Source: Spirochaetaceae bacterium
GTDB lineage: Bacteria; Spirochaetota; Spirochaetia; Treponematales; Breznakiellaceae
Assembly: GCA_031290205.1 (NCBI GenBank)
Contig: JAITNZ010000241.1
Location: forward strand, 1 to 5,186
Reading direction: 5' to 3'
DNA length: 5,186 bases
Made by a program: the position numbers and the translations under genes
The notes under the pieces: generated by a model
What the model saw: only the letters and a program-made list of their open reading frames with translations
Databases searched by the model: none
Told to the model about the DNA's origin: nothing
Shown here: piece by piece, positions 5,029-5,186 of the stretch
Layout: each line of letters opens with the position of its first letter
How positions within the stretch are numbered: position 1 is the stretch's first letter

Positions 5029-5068
5029 GATTGCCCCCCCGTGCGCGTACCCGAGAAAGCCTTCCCCC

Positions 5069-5186
5069 CATGCAAACGGCGCTCGCAGTCCCAACTGCCT
5101 AAGCAGGTTTGTTGCTGCGTTTATGGTGCCACAGGCACTTTCAGCCCATGCGAATGGCGTTGGCAGTCTCAACAGCGTAAGCAGCT
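5069..5186 (+). repeat. Second copy of the 78-bp repeat array, cut by the window end
   Basis: 5069-5186 matches 4588-4705 at a constant offset of 481 bases with only two differences, both near the start (GCAAACGG in place of GCGAATGG). It contains most of a unit 1 copy and the beginning of a unit 2 copy, with the GTGCC-ACA-GGCAC hairpin at 5126-5138. The opening hairpin of unit 1 is missing here: the expected place (about 5048-5062) holds unrelated sequence. The same orientation and near identity indicate recent duplication or gene conversion. Confidence 0.9.

Noticed and set aside
4787..5172. Several minus-strand and plus-strand frames of 60-94 residues in the 3' non-coding region
   Set aside because: They mostly translate the CACAGAT repeat, the GC-rich palindromes and the 78-bp repeat. 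None has a credible ribosome binding site or family resemblance, and they overlap one another.
4813..5186. CRISPR array
   Set aside because: Repeats are tandem without unique spacers of constant length, and no cas gene is present.

Overview
The window holds a tripartite TRAP transporter set (substrate-binding lipoprotein DctP, small membrane subunit DctQ, large membrane subunit DctM) followed by a zinc-dependent medium-chain dehydrogenase that resembles RspB / L-gulonate / L-galactonate oxidoreductases. All four genes are on the + strand. The signals are bacterial: AGGAG-type ribosome binding sites, a near-consensus sigma-70 promoter and a lipoprotein signal peptide. The base composition is moderately GC-rich in the genes and AT-rich in the promoter region. 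A TRAP transporter next to a sugar-acid-type dehydrogenase fits a fermenting or host-/gut-associated anaerobe. The relaxed lipobox and the repeat-laden spacers made me think of a spirochaete such as a termite-gut Treponema, but this is a weak impression, not a demonstration.

Layout. 1-219 is a compact regulatory region. The first ten codons of a divergent gene (minus strand, ATG at 32) have an AGGAGG site behind them, and two 28-bp imperfect direct repeats (65-120) lie over a candidate divergent promoter. The dctP promoter (TTGACA-16-TATAAT, 136-163) lies just beyond. 220-1743 is dctP and dctQ with no base between stop and start. 1744-1969 is a 226-bp spacer between dctQ and dctM filled with a terminator-like hairpin, 13 tandem heptamers, a palindrome and a C-rich heptamer tract. 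1970-3307 is dctM. 3308-3545 is a second repeat-rich spacer that carries another copy of the palindrome-plus-C-tract element and a possible promoter. 3546-4565 is the dehydrogenase, started by TTG. 4566-5186 has no convincing gene. It holds a 78-bp tandem repeat whose hairpin shows compensatory changes, a CACAGAT-type inverted repeat, two nested GC-rich palindromes and a second, nearly identical copy of the 78-bp repeat array that runs off the window.

How it works together. DctP captures an organic acid outside the cytoplasmic membrane, and DctQM imports it with a cation gradient. The dehydrogenase probably oxidises the imported compound or a product of it with NAD. The best guess at substrate is a uronate or aldonate, by analogy with RspB-like enzymes. 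The divergent gene may be the regulator. I found no evidence of an undescribed gene system. The unusual content is the density and structure of non-coding repeats inserted at every gene boundary except dctP-dctQ.
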